A stretch of DNA of 5,220 nucleotides from UBA1801 sp035353395. GTDB taxonomy: Bacteria; Acidobacteriota; Holophagae; Holophagales; Holophagaceae. The position numbers were made by a program, and so were the translations under genes. This document shows positions 5,180 through 5,220 of the stretch, in pieces. Position 1 is the first letter of the stretch. The number at the start of each line of letters is the position of its first letter. Where the stretch lies: the NCBI GenBank assembly GCA_035353395.1, contig DAOPZL010000103.1, positions 1 through 5,220 on the forward strand, read 5' to 3'. Below the pieces are notes generated by a model, which was given only the letters and a program-made list of their open reading frames with translations, was not told the origin of the DNA and made no database searches.

Positions 5180-5220
5180 CTACCAGCTGTAGGCCATGCC
5201 GGCGTTCGCGGTGGTGTGGC
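5180..5220 (-). CDS. C-terminal end of a probable outer-membrane beta-barrel protein (runs off right edge)
   Basis: Reading leftward from the right edge gives H-T-T-A-N-A-G-M-A-Y-S-W and then TAG (5182-5180). The last residues alternate (M, Y and W at -5, -3 and -1) and end in an aromatic residue, the pattern of the C-terminal beta-signal recognised by the BAM machinery when it inserts porins and other barrels into the outer membrane. A strong leftward intrinsic terminator begins about 30 bases after the stop, supporting a real gene end. Only 12 residues are visible, so the protein type (porin, TonB-dependent receptor, other barrel) cannot be told. It converges on the ABC operon. Confidence 0.6.
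   Translation of the reverse strand, partial: HTTANAGMAYSW

Noticed and set aside
1..5220. CRISPR array, insertion sequence, tRNA or integration site
   Set aside because: No regularly spaced repeats of suitable length, transposase, terminal inverted repeats, tRNA-like fold or integrase was seen in the window.

Overview
The window is about 5.2 kb of GC-rich bacterial DNA with dense coding and heavy G/C use at third codon positions. The right edge holds the last residues of what looks like an outer-membrane beta-barrel protein (ending ...Y-S-W), which points to a Gram-negative cell envelope. I cannot name the organism. A GC-rich Gram-negative lineage such as Acidobacteriota or a deltaproteobacterium-like group is an inference only. 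There are no tRNA or rRNA genes, CRISPR arrays, insertion sequences or phage genes.

Layout. (1) Positions 1-97, minus strand: the N-terminus of a GntR-type transcription regulator running off the left edge. (2) 98-316: a spacer with short direct and inverted repeats. (3) 317-745, minus strand: a GNAT acetyltransferase whose first beta-strand lies in another frame just upstream, so the gene probably starts at 779 and carries a small frameshift (or a sequencing error). (4) 746-1039: a divergent intergenic region with a recognisable promoter overlaid by short palindromes. (5) 1040-2167, plus strand: a complete Fic-family protein (DUF4172 type) with an intact catalytic motif, an N-terminal self-inhibition motif and a C-terminal winged-helix region. 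(6) 2168-2385: a spacer with two inverted repeats. (7) 2386-5002, plus strand: a compact three-gene ABC-2 exporter operon, ATPase then permease then permease, with a GTGA overlap between the first two genes and a 2-base gap between the second and third. (8) 5122-5153: a strong intrinsic terminator serving the convergent genes on both sides. (9) 5180-5220, minus strand: the C-terminus of the beta-barrel protein.

How the genes work together. The three ABC genes make one transporter: a cytoplasmic ATPase that would power two different integral-membrane subunits, as in the COG4586/COG4587/COG3694 set. Its substrate cannot be read from sequence. The Fic protein stands alone: it carries its own inhibitory helix, no small antitoxin gene is seen beside it, and it has its own promoter. 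The palindromes over that promoter and the C-terminal winged helix suggest, but do not prove, autoregulation. The GntR and GNAT genes run leftward and may form a separate unit.

I found no clearly new biological system. The points most worth following up are the GNAT frameshift, the palindrome-covered fic promoter together with the Fic-winged-helix fusion, and the repeats upstream of the GntR gene.
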